From positions 1 to 8,067 of the forward strand of contig PMIW01000028.1 in assembly GCA_003158365.1 (NCBI GenBank): a stretch of DNA of 8,067 bases. The letters run 5' to 3'. Positions 1 to 6,280 of the stretch are shown here, in pieces. Under the pieces are notes generated by a model. That model worked only from the letters and a program-made list of their open reading frames with translations. It did no database searches and was not told the origin of the DNA. This DNA is from Ignavibacteriota bacterium. GTDB taxonomy: Bacteria; Bacteroidota; Ignavibacteria; Tepidaquicellales; Tepidaquicellaceae. Positions within the stretch are counted from its first letter, which is position 1; each line of letters begins with the position of its first letter. The translations under genes were made by a program, and so were the position numbers.

Positions 1-1
1 A

Positions 2-1033
2 AAACTGGTTCCAAATCCTCTGGTTGCTAATTTAATTCAAAAATTCAGTGATACTCCCGGTGATGATTTGGAAGATGCAAGTAAAACTCCCGAAGAAAGA
101 CTCGAAGAAAAATTAGGTCCGAAAAATCCATGGCGTATTTACAAAGAAATGATGCAGAGAAATTTGATGATCGGTCTTGCTGGTGCAGTATTGCTTTATA
201 TTATTTCAACGATATCGTTTTACTCTTATGCTTCAAAGAAAAACGGGAATGCTGATGTAGTCGAGGCTCCAAGGCTAATTGTAATGCAGGATTTACCTGA
301 AAACCAGTTCCTGCAGCAGAATGTGGAAGACCCGAATAAACCTCCTGAAGAAGAAAAGCCAGCATCGGATGATGGTACGAATACAAATAAAATTCCGCCG
401 ATTATTCCTAAAAAAGTTAAACCACCGCGTATAATAGGACCGACAAGGCAAAAGGTTGATACTACTAATACATCTGCAATAGATAAAGAGCTTGATTCAC
501 TAAGAAAAGTTCATAACAACAATATTACTTCGAACAATAACAGCAAAGTTGACAGCACAATAAAAAACACAGGAAATTATCCTATTCCCGATTCCATTAT
601 GAAAGGGTTAAAAGATAATGAAGTTGGACTGGTCGGTAAATTTCCTCCTTACTGGAAGCAGATAGATTCCCGCGAAGTGGATATTAATAAAAAAGATTTT
701 ACGGGCGTTATACTTGTCGATACATCGGTAAAGAAAAAAGAAGAAGCTCTGAATATGAGCGTGCAGATTGATAAGAATAACGAATACTGGAAGCAGTTCA
801 ATTTTAAAAATATATTTTCCGAAGATTCTTTAAAAAATATAATCTATTCAATCGAACCCAAGCAGGAAGGCGACCAGACTTATTACAGGTTCTATATTTC
901 GGGAATGGCTTATAATATTTACATTGCCTCATTCATAAATAACGAACACTTCGAAAAACACAAGGCTGAAATAGAGCAGGTAGTCCGCTCGATAAAAATT
1001 CAGAAGCCACCCCCTCCGTCCGGAAATAAATAA
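2..1033 (+). CDS. Partial membrane-anchored protein with proline-rich linker and C-terminal globular domain, function unknown
   Basis: I do not recognise this family. The frame is open from base 2 with no stop, so the gene almost certainly begins left of the window; the in-frame TTG at 68 is a weak start candidate and is probably an internal leucine codon. About 343 residues are visible. Numbering from the codon at 68, residues 1-32 are charged (Glu/Lys-rich) and probably cytoplasmic. Residues 33-52 (LMIGLAGAVLLYIISTISFY) form one transmembrane helix. Residues 60-150 are a low-complexity segment rich in Pro, Lys, Glu and Asn. Residues about 170-313 look like a compact alpha/beta domain that ends in a charged helix and a short Pro tail. 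The layout of TM helix, Pro-rich spanner and periplasmic domain recalls TonB-type proteins, but the C-terminal domain lacks an obvious TonB signature; a PsbP-like fold is a loose guess. The gene ends just before a strong terminator and converges with the next gene. Confidence 0.8.
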   Translation, partial: KLVPNPLVANLIQKFSDTPGDDLEDASKTPEERLEEKLGPKNPWRIYKEMMQRNLMIGLAGAVLLYIISTISFYSYASKKNGNADVVEAPRLIVMQDLPENQFLQQNVEDPNKPPEEEKPASDDGTNTNKIPPIIPKKVKPPRIIGPTRQKVDTTNTSAIDKELDSLRKVHNNNITSNNNSKVDSTIKNTGNYPIPDSIMKGLKDNEVGLVGKFPPYWKQIDSREVDINKKDFTGVILVDTSVKKKEEALNMSVQIDKNNEYWKQFNFKNIFSEDSLKNIIYSIEPKQEGDQTYYRFYISGMAYNIYIASFINNEHFEKHKAEIEQVVRSIKIQKPPPPSGNK

Positions 1034-1047
1034 AATTTTGGAATAAT

Positions 1048-1076
1048 AAAGCCGGGAAGAAACCCGGTTTTTTTTA
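1048..1076. terminator. Bidirectional intrinsic terminator between convergent genes
   Basis: A 9-bp stem (aaagccggg 1048-1056 with cccggtttt 1063-1071, one G-T pair) closes a 6-base loop. On the plus strand it runs into eight consecutive T residues, a textbook Rho-independent terminator for the left-edge gene 15 bases after its stop. In the opposite direction the hairpin is followed by a T-rich run (ctttatta), so it can also serve the convergent beta-barrel gene, whose stop codon (1074-1076) lies inside the T tract. Confidence 0.9.
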
Positions 1077-1820
1077 TTTCGGACCGAATGTTAACTGGTA
1101 ACCTATATAACCCTGAAATAATGTAGAACCATTCAGGCTTCTTCCTGCCGAAATAAGTATGTGGTGATTATCCGTAACGTCGTAGACGGCACCTATGTTA
1201 AAACGATTTTCAGCCTCGCCATCACCGGTTTCAGGAGTTATATGATATAATTCTATTCCGATACTTAAATTTTCCTTAACCTGATTTTGAAGGAGCCATC
1301 CTAAATAAACAGAATTTTTATTTCCCGATGCATTATTTATCCTGTATCCAGCTCCTCCGTAAGTAATCCATTTTCCGAAACTTTTTTGAATCCAGACAGG
1401 CAGAAAGACTTGTGTACTGCCGTTTCCAAGACCTTTGCTTTGATTCCCGGACGGAATATCAACCATAGGGAAAATTCCGACCTGCGGAATTGTTGACGTT
1501 TCCTTAATGAACCTGTATTTAAAACCTAGTTCAATATCGCCGAAACCGTAATTTGTTTTTCCTGCATTAGGAGTGTTAAAAGCAAATGGTAATATTACGT
1601 GCAGTTGAAGATTATCAATAGCTCCGTAATTAACTTCTGCGTGCGGTGCTGTCCCGTTCCAGCCCGCATCATCGTGAACAGGCCTCGAAGATAAATAAAA
1701 TTCCCAATGCCTGAATTCGACAGGTTCGGGGTCATCTGTATCATAAGGCGGACCTGCAAACGCGGTTGAAAATATTAAAATAAATAAAATAATTACAAAA
1801 TAATAATTTATTGTTCCCAT
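1074..1820 (-). CDS. Secreted outer-membrane beta-barrel protein, phenol-degradation MetA-like transporter family
   Basis: The 248-residue protein starts with a clear Sec signal peptide (hydrophobic residues 7-19, likely cleavage after Ala22, before GPPYDTDDPEP). The mature part has no long hydrophobic helix. It alternates polar and apolar residues with many Gly, Tyr and Trp, as in small outer-membrane barrels, and ends in a beta strand (GYIGYQLTFGPK). The opening Tyr-Asp-Thr-Asp-Asp-Pro-Glu-Pro motif, the FGDIELGFKYRF segment around residues 93-104 and the 'GIGAVYDVTDNHHILISAGRS'-type ending fit the MetA-like/'transporter' barrel family (Phenol_MetA_deg). The substrate is unknown, and members are often misnamed because the founding gene sat in a phenol pathway; nothing nearby suggests aromatic degradation. 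The ATG at 1820 lies about 9 bases after a predicted transcription start, with no Shine-Dalgarno. It appears to be a single-gene transcription unit. Confidence 0.75.
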   Translation of the reverse strand: MGTINYYFVIILFILIFSTAFAGPPYDTDDPEPVEFRHWEFYLSSRPVHDDAGWNGTAPHAEVNYGAIDNLQLHVILPFAFNTPNAGKTNYGFGDIELGFKYRFIKETSTIPQVGIFPMVDIPSGNQSKGLGNGSTQVFLPVWIQKSFGKWITYGGAGYRINNASGNKNSVYLGWLLQNQVKENLSIGIELYHITPETGDGEAENRFNIGAVYDVTDNHHILISAGRSLNGSTLFQGYIGYQLTFGPK

Positions 1821-1835
1821 AATAATCAGAAAAAT

Positions 1836-1864
1836 AGTATAATTAATTCTGAAATTTCAAACAA
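1836..1864 (-). promoter_or_regulatory. Predicted sigma70-type promoter for the beta-barrel gene
   Basis: Read on the minus strand, TTGTTT (1859-1864) is followed after exactly 17 bp by TATACT (1836-1841), close to the TTGACA-17-TATAAT consensus. Transcription would start near 1829, giving a very short leader before the ATG at 1820, which fits the lack of a Shine-Dalgarno. The spacer contains the perfect 10-base palindrome TGAAATTTCA (1850-1859), which touches the -35 element and could be an operator, though palindromes this short are common in AT-rich DNA. Confidence 0.5.
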
Positions 1865-1898
1865 GAGAATAATTATAAAAGTTTTTATTTTTATCGGG

Positions 1899-1927
1899 AG
1901 TACTAAAAAGAGGAGTCCTCCGGTACT
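1899..1927 (-). other. Nested inverted repeats upstream of the beta-barrel gene
   Basis: Outer arms agtac (1899-1903) and gtact (1923-1927) flank an inner hairpin gagg-agt-cctc (1910-1920). On the minus strand the inner hairpin is followed directly by TTTTT, so it could act as a weak second terminator behind the ndk terminator. It lies 35 bp upstream of the -35 box of the beta-barrel gene, so a regulatory role is also possible. The stems are short. Confidence 0.3.
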
Positions 1928-1930
1928 AAT

Positions 1931-1953
1931 AAAAAAACCGGGATTATTCCCGG
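1931..1953 (-). terminator. Intrinsic terminator of ndk
   Basis: On the minus strand, ccggga (1948-1953), a 4-base loop and tcccgg (1938-1943) form a perfect 6-bp GC-rich stem followed by seven T residues (1931-1937). It lies about 35 bases after the ndk stop codon and is a classical Rho-independent terminator. Confidence 0.9.
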
Positions 1954-1987
1954 CTCTATTATTTCAAACCTTTATTGCTATTTCTTT

Positions 1988-2404
1988 TTATCCAGCGAGT
2001 TCTGCTTCGGAGAAAAAGAATCCTACTTCGATTTTACCGTTCTCGATTGAATCAGAGCCATGGACAGCGTTTTCCTGAACATTATTCGCGTATAATTTTC
2101 TGACTGTTCCTTCGTCTGCTTTTGCGGGATCGGTTGCACCGATTAATTTCCTGTAATCAGCAATTGCGTTTTCTTTCTGGAGTGCTATTGTTACAACAGG
2201 TCCTGATGTCATGAATTCTACAAGGTCTTTGTAAAAAGGTTTTTCCTTATGTATTGAATAAAAAGCTTTTGCCTGTGCTTCTGTCAGATGTCTCATTTTC
2301 ATTCCGAGAATCTGAAAACCCGCATCGAGTATTTTTTGTATAATGTGTCCCTGAACTTTTTTTCTCACTGCATCAGGTTTGATAATACAAAGTGTTCTTT
2401 CCAT
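1988..2404 (-). CDS. ndk: Nucleoside diphosphate kinase
   Basis: The enzyme transfers the gamma phosphate of ATP to nucleoside diphosphates through a phospho-histidine, balancing cytoplasmic NTP and dNTP pools. At 138 residues the protein has the normal bacterial length. It carries the family hallmarks in order: TLCIIKPDAV with Lys9 and Asp11, Tyr49 in the FYSIHK segment, Arg85 and Thr91 (YRKLIGATDP), Arg102, and the active-site motif NAVHGSDS with Asn112 and catalytic His115, followed by the conserved EVGFFF strand. All expected catalytic and nucleotide-binding residues are present. The ATG at 2404 is the only sensible start, since the conserved N-terminus begins three codons later. The gene has its own terminator and a plausible promoter in the 160-bp gap that separates it from the penicillin-binding protein gene upstream, so it is probably transcribed alone or with some read-through. 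Confidence 0.98.
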   Translation of the reverse strand: MERTLCIIKPDAVRKKVQGHIIQKILDAGFQILGMKMRHLTEAQAKAFYSIHKEKPFYKDLVEFMTSGPVVTIALQKENAIADYRKLIGATDPAKADEGTVRKLYANNVQENAVHGSDSIENGKIEVGFFFSEAELAG

Positions 2405-2437
2405 CTTATATTTTTTCTTTAATGTTTATAAAATTAT

Positions 2438-2466
2438 TTTATCTCACATTATCATGTAAGAAGCAA
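2438..2466 (-). promoter_or_regulatory. Possible sigma70-type promoter for ndk
   Basis: On the minus strand TTGCTT (2461-2466) is separated by 17 bp from GATAAA (2438-2443), about 34 bases upstream of the ndk ATG. Four of six -10 bases match the consensus. This is plausible in position and spacing, but AT-rich DNA gives many chance matches. Confidence 0.35.
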
Positions 2467-2544
2467 ATAGATATTAAAATGAATAATAAAATGCTCTTTA
2501 TTATTTTCCGATTCGCAAACTCATCGGGATTTCACTTTGCTCAA

Positions 2545-2569
2545 CATTACTCATTATTCATTACTCATT
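2545..2569. repeat. 11-bp direct repeat cattactcatt, two copies, overlapping the PBP stop codon
   Basis: Copies at 2545-2555 and 2559-2569 are identical, separated by att, with period 14. The second copy contains the stop codon of the penicillin-binding protein gene (2565-2567). The sequence resembles low-complexity ATTACTCATT-type intergenic repeats; whether it recurs elsewhere in the genome cannot be told from this window. Confidence 0.5.
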
Positions 2570-4856
2570 CCTCAGTTGTACTCGGTGCGGAGAACGTGCC
2601 GACACCAAGTGAATCTTTAGGCATAGCGTGATTTCCCGGGCATTTCCTAGGTAAATGTTTTTTAATCGCAAGTTCTCTTGTCGAAGGACAGCCGTCTCCT
2701 GCCAGCAATCCTGTAACAGAGCAAATGCTGACTTCTTCCACACCGCTTGGTCTTTTAAAGTATTCAACAGGAAAATCAAACTCATCATCGGAATATAATT
2801 TCTTCATAAAGCTGCCCCAGATTGGTGCTGCAGCTTTACCGCCCTGTCCGTATGCTCCGCCGAATTTAACTCTTGCATCATCGAATCCAAGCCATACTCC
2901 CGCAACGAATTGAGGAGTGAATCCGACAAACCAGGCATCGGTATAATTTTGTGATGTACCTGTTTTTCCTGCGCAGGGTCTGTGGAAAAACTGTCTGACA
3001 GATGTTGCGGTTCCTTCATCAACAACTCCTTCCATCATATCGGTCATAATGTATGCAACATCTTCGCTTAACACTTCTCTTGTATCGGGAACGACCTGTT
3101 CGATTATGTTTCCGTTTCTGTCTTCAATTTTTGTAATAGCAATCGGTTCGACCCACATCCCTTCATTTGCGAATGTCCCGAATGCATTTGTCATTTCAAG
3201 CGGGGTTACTTCACCGACTCCAAGCGCAAGCGAAAGAAAATTCGGTAATTCGGATTTTATTCCCATTTTATGTGCGAGGTCTATTACCTTGTCGATTGGT
3301 GCAATTTCCATTGCAGTCCTGACTGCAACAACGTTAATTGATTTTTCGATAGCATATCTCATTGTCATCATTCCGCCTGTTCCTCCGCCTTTCGGAGTCC
3401 ACATTCTTCCGCCAATATTAACGCTCAATGCATCGTTTGAAATTTCATAACCCGGTGAATAACCGTTGTTAATTGCAACCGCATAAACGAACGGTTTAAA
3501 CGATGAACCGGGCTGTCTTCTCACCTGTGTCACGTGATTCAGTCCGTATTTCGTTCTTGTATTAGGATTTGCACCTACCATTGCTTTAATTTCACCAGTT
3601 TTCGGATTCATTACTACGAAGCCAACCTGTATTGAAGTTGTAAGATCTTTCACAGAATCTACAACATTTTTATTGCTGTGCATCACATCATAAATCTTTT
3701 TCTTTTCATTATCATTCGATGCTCTTCTGTATGAATCGGTTGACTTAATAAATTTATCCAGATTACTTTCAAGTATTTCCTTGTTGTTTTTCCAGTTCCA
3801 GTATCCGTTAAAAGATTTCTGATAGGATTTTAACTGTTCTTTTACTGCATCTTCGGCATGTCTCTGAAATCTTGTGTCCAAAGTTGTATAAACTTTCAGC
3901 CCGTCTCTGTATAAATCAAAACCGTATTTCTCGGCTTTTTGCTGCATTATCTGTCTTACATATTCAGTAAATTCCGGGGATTTAGATTCCGAATTTATCT
4001 CTTCTGTTCTCAGGCTCACTTTTATAGGTGCATTCATCTCTGCATCCATTACTTCTTTAGTAATGTATTTTGCATCGTTCATTGACTGTAATACAAGGTT
4101 CCGCCTGTTTTTACAGGCTTCCGGGTTATCGACCGGGTCATAGTTTGACGGTGATTTAAGAAGTGCAACAAGAATTGCGCATTCATCGAGAGACAGGTCT
4201 TTCGATGTTTTGTTGAAATATGTAGATGCTGCAGCCTCGATTCCATAAGCTCCTTTTCCAAAATACACGGTATTCAGATAATAAGTAATAATTTCCTGCT
4301 TTGTATAAGTCTTCTCGATTTGAACGGCAGTCATTGCTTCACGGAGCTTTCTGCTTATCGTCATCTCTTTCCTGTTGAGGTAAAGAATCCCGGCAAGCTG
4401 CTGGGTTATGGTAGAAGCACCTTCTTTCTTAAGTTTAAGCTTTAATATATTTTTAATAAAAGCCTGTCCGATTCGCTGAACGTCTACGCCCCAGTGGTCA
4501 AAGAATTTCCTGTCTTCTGTTGCCACCAGTGCGTTAACCATATCCTTTGGAATATTCTCGAACGTGGTTTTTGTGCGGTTCTTAAGGTAGAACTTATCAA
4601 TTAGTTCACCGTTATCGGAGTAAATTTTTGTTGCCTCTTCAAGTTTCGGATTTTCGAGTTCCGATAATGACGGCAATGATTGAGATAAATAAATGAGATA
4701 TCCGCTGAAAGCCAAAAAGATAATCAGAAAAATAAATAAAACAGTACTGATGGAGATGTTCTGTAATTTATTCTTCTTTAAATTTTTACGACGGAAGTTT
4801 TTGTCGTTAAAATAATTATTTATTTCTGTTTCTTTATTTTTTTTGCTGTTAAACAA
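2565..4856 (-). CDS. mrcA: Class A penicillin-binding protein 1A (bifunctional transglycosylase/transpeptidase)
   Basis: This inner-membrane enzyme polymerises lipid II into glycan strands and cross-links their peptides in the periplasm. The 763-residue protein has a basic cytoplasmic tail and one transmembrane helix (about 36-57). The GT51 transglycosylase domain follows: catalytic Glu114 in EDRKFFDHWG, GASTITQQL at 146-154, the REAMTAVQIEK segment at 172-182 and YFGKGAYGIEAA at 198-209. The transpeptidase domain carries the nucleophile Ser451 in SSFK (451-454), SIN at 506-508 and KTGTS at 631-635. Residues about 340-405 form a charged, Asn/Lys-rich linker. The C-terminus has the usual three-Cys tail (Cys712, 723, 739). 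All catalytic residues are intact. The start is a TTG at 4854-4856: an in-frame stop lies two codons upstream and the next Met is residue 106, past the membrane helix. The gene overlaps the end of lpxH by 8 bp, which suggests translational coupling. The short extension after residue 741 is Ser/Thr/Glu-rich. Confidence 0.97.
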   Translation of the reverse strand: MFNSKKNKETEINNYFNDKNFRRKNLKKNKLQNISISTVLFIFLIIFLAFSGYLIYLSQSLPSLSELENPKLEEATKIYSDNGELIDKFYLKNRTKTTFENIPKDMVNALVATEDRKFFDHWGVDVQRIGQAFIKNILKLKLKKEGASTITQQLAGILYLNRKEMTISRKLREAMTAVQIEKTYTKQEIITYYLNTVYFGKGAYGIEAAASTYFNKTSKDLSLDECAILVALLKSPSNYDPVDNPEACKNRRNLVLQSMNDAKYITKEVMDAEMNAPIKVSLRTEEINSESKSPEFTEYVRQIMQQKAEKYGFDLYRDGLKVYTTLDTRFQRHAEDAVKEQLKSYQKSFNGYWNWKNNKEILESNLDKFIKSTDSYRRASNDNEKKKIYDVMHSNKNVVDSVKDLTTSIQVGFVVMNPKTGEIKAMVGANPNTRTKYGLNHVTQVRRQPGSSFKPFVYAVAINNGYSPGYEISNDALSVNIGGRMWTPKGGGTGGMMTMRYAIEKSINVVAVRTAMEIAPIDKVIDLAHKMGIKSELPNFLSLALGVGEVTPLEMTNAFGTFANEGMWVEPIAITKIEDRNGNIIEQVVPDTREVLSEDVAYIMTDMMEGVVDEGTATSVRQFFHRPCAGKTGTSQNYTDAWFVGFTPQFVAGVWLGFDDARVKFGGAYGQGGKAAAPIWGSFMKKLYSDDEFDFPVEYFKRPSGVEEVSICSVTGLLAGDGCPSTRELAIKKHLPRKCPGNHAMPKDSLGVGTFSAPSTTEE

Positions 4857-5634
4857 TTTCTTTTACTATTTCTCTTTCTTTAAAAGCAATTACCTGCTTT
4901 TTTTCTTTATTGTAGAATTTTTTAAGTTTGAATTCACCGTTTCTTAATTCACCGTAGCTGAATATCCTTACCCAGTCTCCTAAATTAGCATAAATCCCAT
5001 TGGAATATTTATGAATATACGCAAAATGTCTGTGTCCCATCAGAACAAAATCGTATCCAGCTTCAATTTTTTTCACTGCATAATCCTGCATGCCGTCTTT
5101 TAAGGAATAATTTTTCTTATTTGTATACCCTCTTGAAGAGGATGAACTCTTCTTTGCAAGCCAGATGCCTATATCCGGATGAAGCAGAGAATACAAAAAC
5201 TGGGAAAATTTACTTCTTAAAATGACTTTCAGGATTTTATAACCTGTATCATTATATGCAAGCCCGTCTCCGTGATGCAGTAAAAATTTCTTTCCTTCGA
5301 TTTCTTTTGAAACCGGTTTATGTATTATCTCTATTCCGAATTCATATTTAAAATAATTTCCGAACCAAAAATCATGGTTTCCGGATAAATAAGTTACTTT
5401 AATGCCTTTATTTATTAATTCGTCCAGTTTGGCAAGGAACCTGTAAAATCCTTTCGGTACAACCTGTTTGTACTCAATCCAGCAATCGAACAAATCCCCG
5501 ATAATAATTAATTCTTTAGCGTCACTTTTTATTTCATCCATAAACATCAGCAGAATCGACTCCTGTTCTTTCGAACCGATATCGGATTTTATGCCCAGAT
5601 GAACATCGGATATAAAATAATATATATCCCCCAT
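4849..5634 (-). CDS. lpxH: UDP-2,3-diacylglucosamine diphosphatase LpxH
   Basis: LpxH is a cytoplasmic, membrane-peripheral metallophosphoesterase. It hydrolyses UDP-2,3-diacylglucosamine to lipid X plus UMP, the fourth step of lipid A synthesis. The 261-residue protein shows the calcineurin-like metal-binding motifs in order: SDVHLG with Asp10 and His12, GDLFD with Asp47, GNHD at 85-88, the His-His-Gly-Asp cluster at 120-123, and GHRH at 200-203. The inserted helical region of about 125-180, including KILKVILRSKFSQFLYSLLHP, corresponds to the lipid-binding cap typical of LpxH rather than of general phosphoesterases. It begins with ATG only 3 bases after the stop of the preceding secreted-protein gene and its end overlaps the start of the penicillin-binding protein gene by 8 bp, so the three are surely co-transcribed. 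There is no Shine-Dalgarno before the ATG. A generic phosphoesterase is possible but less likely given the motif set and length. Confidence 0.9.
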   Translation of the reverse strand: MGDIYYFISDVHLGIKSDIGSKEQESILLMFMDEIKSDAKELIIIGDLFDCWIEYKQVVPKGFYRFLAKLDELINKGIKVTYLSGNHDFWFGNYFKYEFGIEIIHKPVSKEIEGKKFLLHHGDGLAYNDTGYKILKVILRSKFSQFLYSLLHPDIGIWLAKKSSSSSRGYTNKKNYSLKDGMQDYAVKKIEAGYDFVLMGHRHFAYIHKYSNGIYANLGDWVRIFSYGELRNGEFKLKKFYNKEKKQVIAFKEREIVKEIV

Positions 5635-5637
5635 TAA

Positions 5638-6063
5638 TTATTTAATTTTAATCTTGACGCTGAATTTTTGTGTCCCGATTTTACAAATTCCCGATTCTGA
5701 ATTACAATATCCGAATTTTACAGAACCTGTTATGGTGATTGTTGAACCGCTTTCTGCATCGTTGCCAACCGCAAAACTATATTTAACCTGTTTTGAATCG
5801 ATATAATCGTCACCAGGGTATCCCTGCAGGCTTCCGCCTGTAACTCCGCTTAAGGTAACCTCGACCTGGGGCTCGGAAGGAATTTTAACGGTTTCTGCAG
5901 TCTTAAACTTAATTGTTAATACTCCGCTTTCGCCGGGATTGTATGATTTCTTATTTGTCTTTACAGAAATTTTTGGTACGGTTTGGGATTCAGCACTTGT
6001 GAATGCTAAAAAAGAAAGTGTAAATGCTAAAATTACACCGAATAATAATGATTTTTTCAACAT
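5638..6063 (-). CDS. Small secreted protein resembling the DsbD N-terminal (alpha) domain
   Basis: The 141-residue protein has a signal peptide (MLKKS followed by a hydrophobic stretch, probable cleavage near Ala24), so it should be periplasmic. The rest is a beta-rich domain of about 115 residues, beginning with VKTNKKSYNPGESGVLTIKF. Its only two cysteines (Cys120 and Cys127) sit in FGYCNSESGICKIG near the end. This layout of an immunoglobulin-like fold with a late C-x5/6-C pair is that of the DsbD alpha domain (PF11412-type), which passes electrons to periplasmic disulfide isomerases. The usual membrane and thioredoxin domains of DsbD are absent, and no partner gene is visible here, so it cannot work as a complete DsbD; the electron donor or client is unknown. 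Its ATG follows an 80-90-base AT-rich leader and a predicted promoter with a CsoR-like palindrome. It heads the operon with lpxH and the PBP gene. The family call is by motif recognition only. Confidence 0.6.
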   Translation of the reverse strand: MLKKSLLFGVILAFTLSFLAFTSAESQTVPKISVKTNKKSYNPGESGVLTIKFKTAETVKIPSEPQVEVTLSGVTGGSLQGYPGDDYIDSKQVKYSFAVGNDAESGSTITITGSVKFGYCNSESGICKIGTQKFSVKIKIK

Positions 6064-6152
6064 AATTAATAATAAATTAATTTAAAGTTATCCTTCTAAT
6101 ATAATTATTTTATATTATTTAAATAATTCCAAAAAACAACTTAATTACTTAC

Positions 6153-6183
6153 ATTATACCCCCTAGAGGGTACATAATTTTAA
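6153..6183 (-). promoter_or_regulatory. Predicted promoter of the DsbD-like/lpxH/PBP operon
   Basis: On the minus strand a perfect TATAAT box occupies 6153-6158, 90 bases upstream of the ATG at 6063. The best -35 candidate, TTAAAA (6178-6183), is weak and 19 bp away. That long spacer would fit a promoter needing activation (as in MerR-type control) or simply reflects a poor -35. The -10 box touches the CsoR-like palindrome described separately. Transcription would start near 6146 and give an approximately 80-base AT-rich leader without a Shine-Dalgarno. Confidence 0.5.
6157..6172. promoter_or_regulatory. CsoR-like GC-tract palindrome (candidate operator)
   Basis: TACCCCCTAGAGGGTA is a 16-base palindrome with a single mismatched pair (6162/6167). 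It is the only GC tract in an otherwise very AT-rich 217-bp intergenic region. Its form, TACCC/GGGTA arms around a short centre, resembles operators of the CsoR/RcnR/CstR family of copper, nickel or persulfide repressors. It overlaps the predicted -10 box by two bases and fills the spacer, the usual position for repression. No regulator gene is present in the window, so the factor is unknown. Confidence 0.5.
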
Positions 6184-6221
6184 CTCTAAATAATTGTTTT
6201 TGTTCCGGTTTAATTGTAATT

Positions 6222-6253
6222 AAAAAAGGTGCTGTAAAATCTATAGCACCTTT
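6222..6253. terminator. Strong intrinsic terminator after folE2
   Basis: Arms aaaggtgctgta (6225-6236) and tatagcaccttt (6242-6253) form a 12-bp stem with one G-T pair and a 5-base loop. On the minus strand it is followed by an unbroken run of six T residues (complement of 6222-6227), about 28 bases beyond the folE2 stop. The plus-strand side is also T-rich, so it could work both ways. It separates the rpmG-Nudix-folE2 unit from the promoter of the lpxH operon. Confidence 0.92.
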
Positions 6254-6280
6254 AAATTTTTAACCATATAATTTTCAACT

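Noticed and set aside
68..1033. TTG at 68 as the real start of the left-edge gene
   Set aside because: The frame is open back to base 2 without a stop and no start-like context precedes 68; the upstream residues (KLVPNPLVANLIQKF) look like ordinary protein, so the gene is most likely cut by the window edge.
2508..2527. Hairpin ccgat...atcgg as a terminator of the PBP gene
   Set aside because: The stem has only 5 bp, the loop is 10 bases and no T tract follows on either strand.
2392..2631. 79-codon plus-strand reading frame across the ndk start and the PBP end
   Set aside because: It covers the starts and ends of two well-supported minus-strand genes, has no recognisable domain and is mostly AT-rich intergenic sequence.
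3049..3450. 133-codon plus-strand frame inside the PBP gene
   Set aside because: It is antisense to the conserved transpeptidase domain, so its openness follows from the codon use of the real gene.
6064..6152. Riboswitch or structured leader before the DsbD-like gene
   Set aside because: The leader is almost pure A/T, with no conserved riboswitch core or stable stems that I can recognise.
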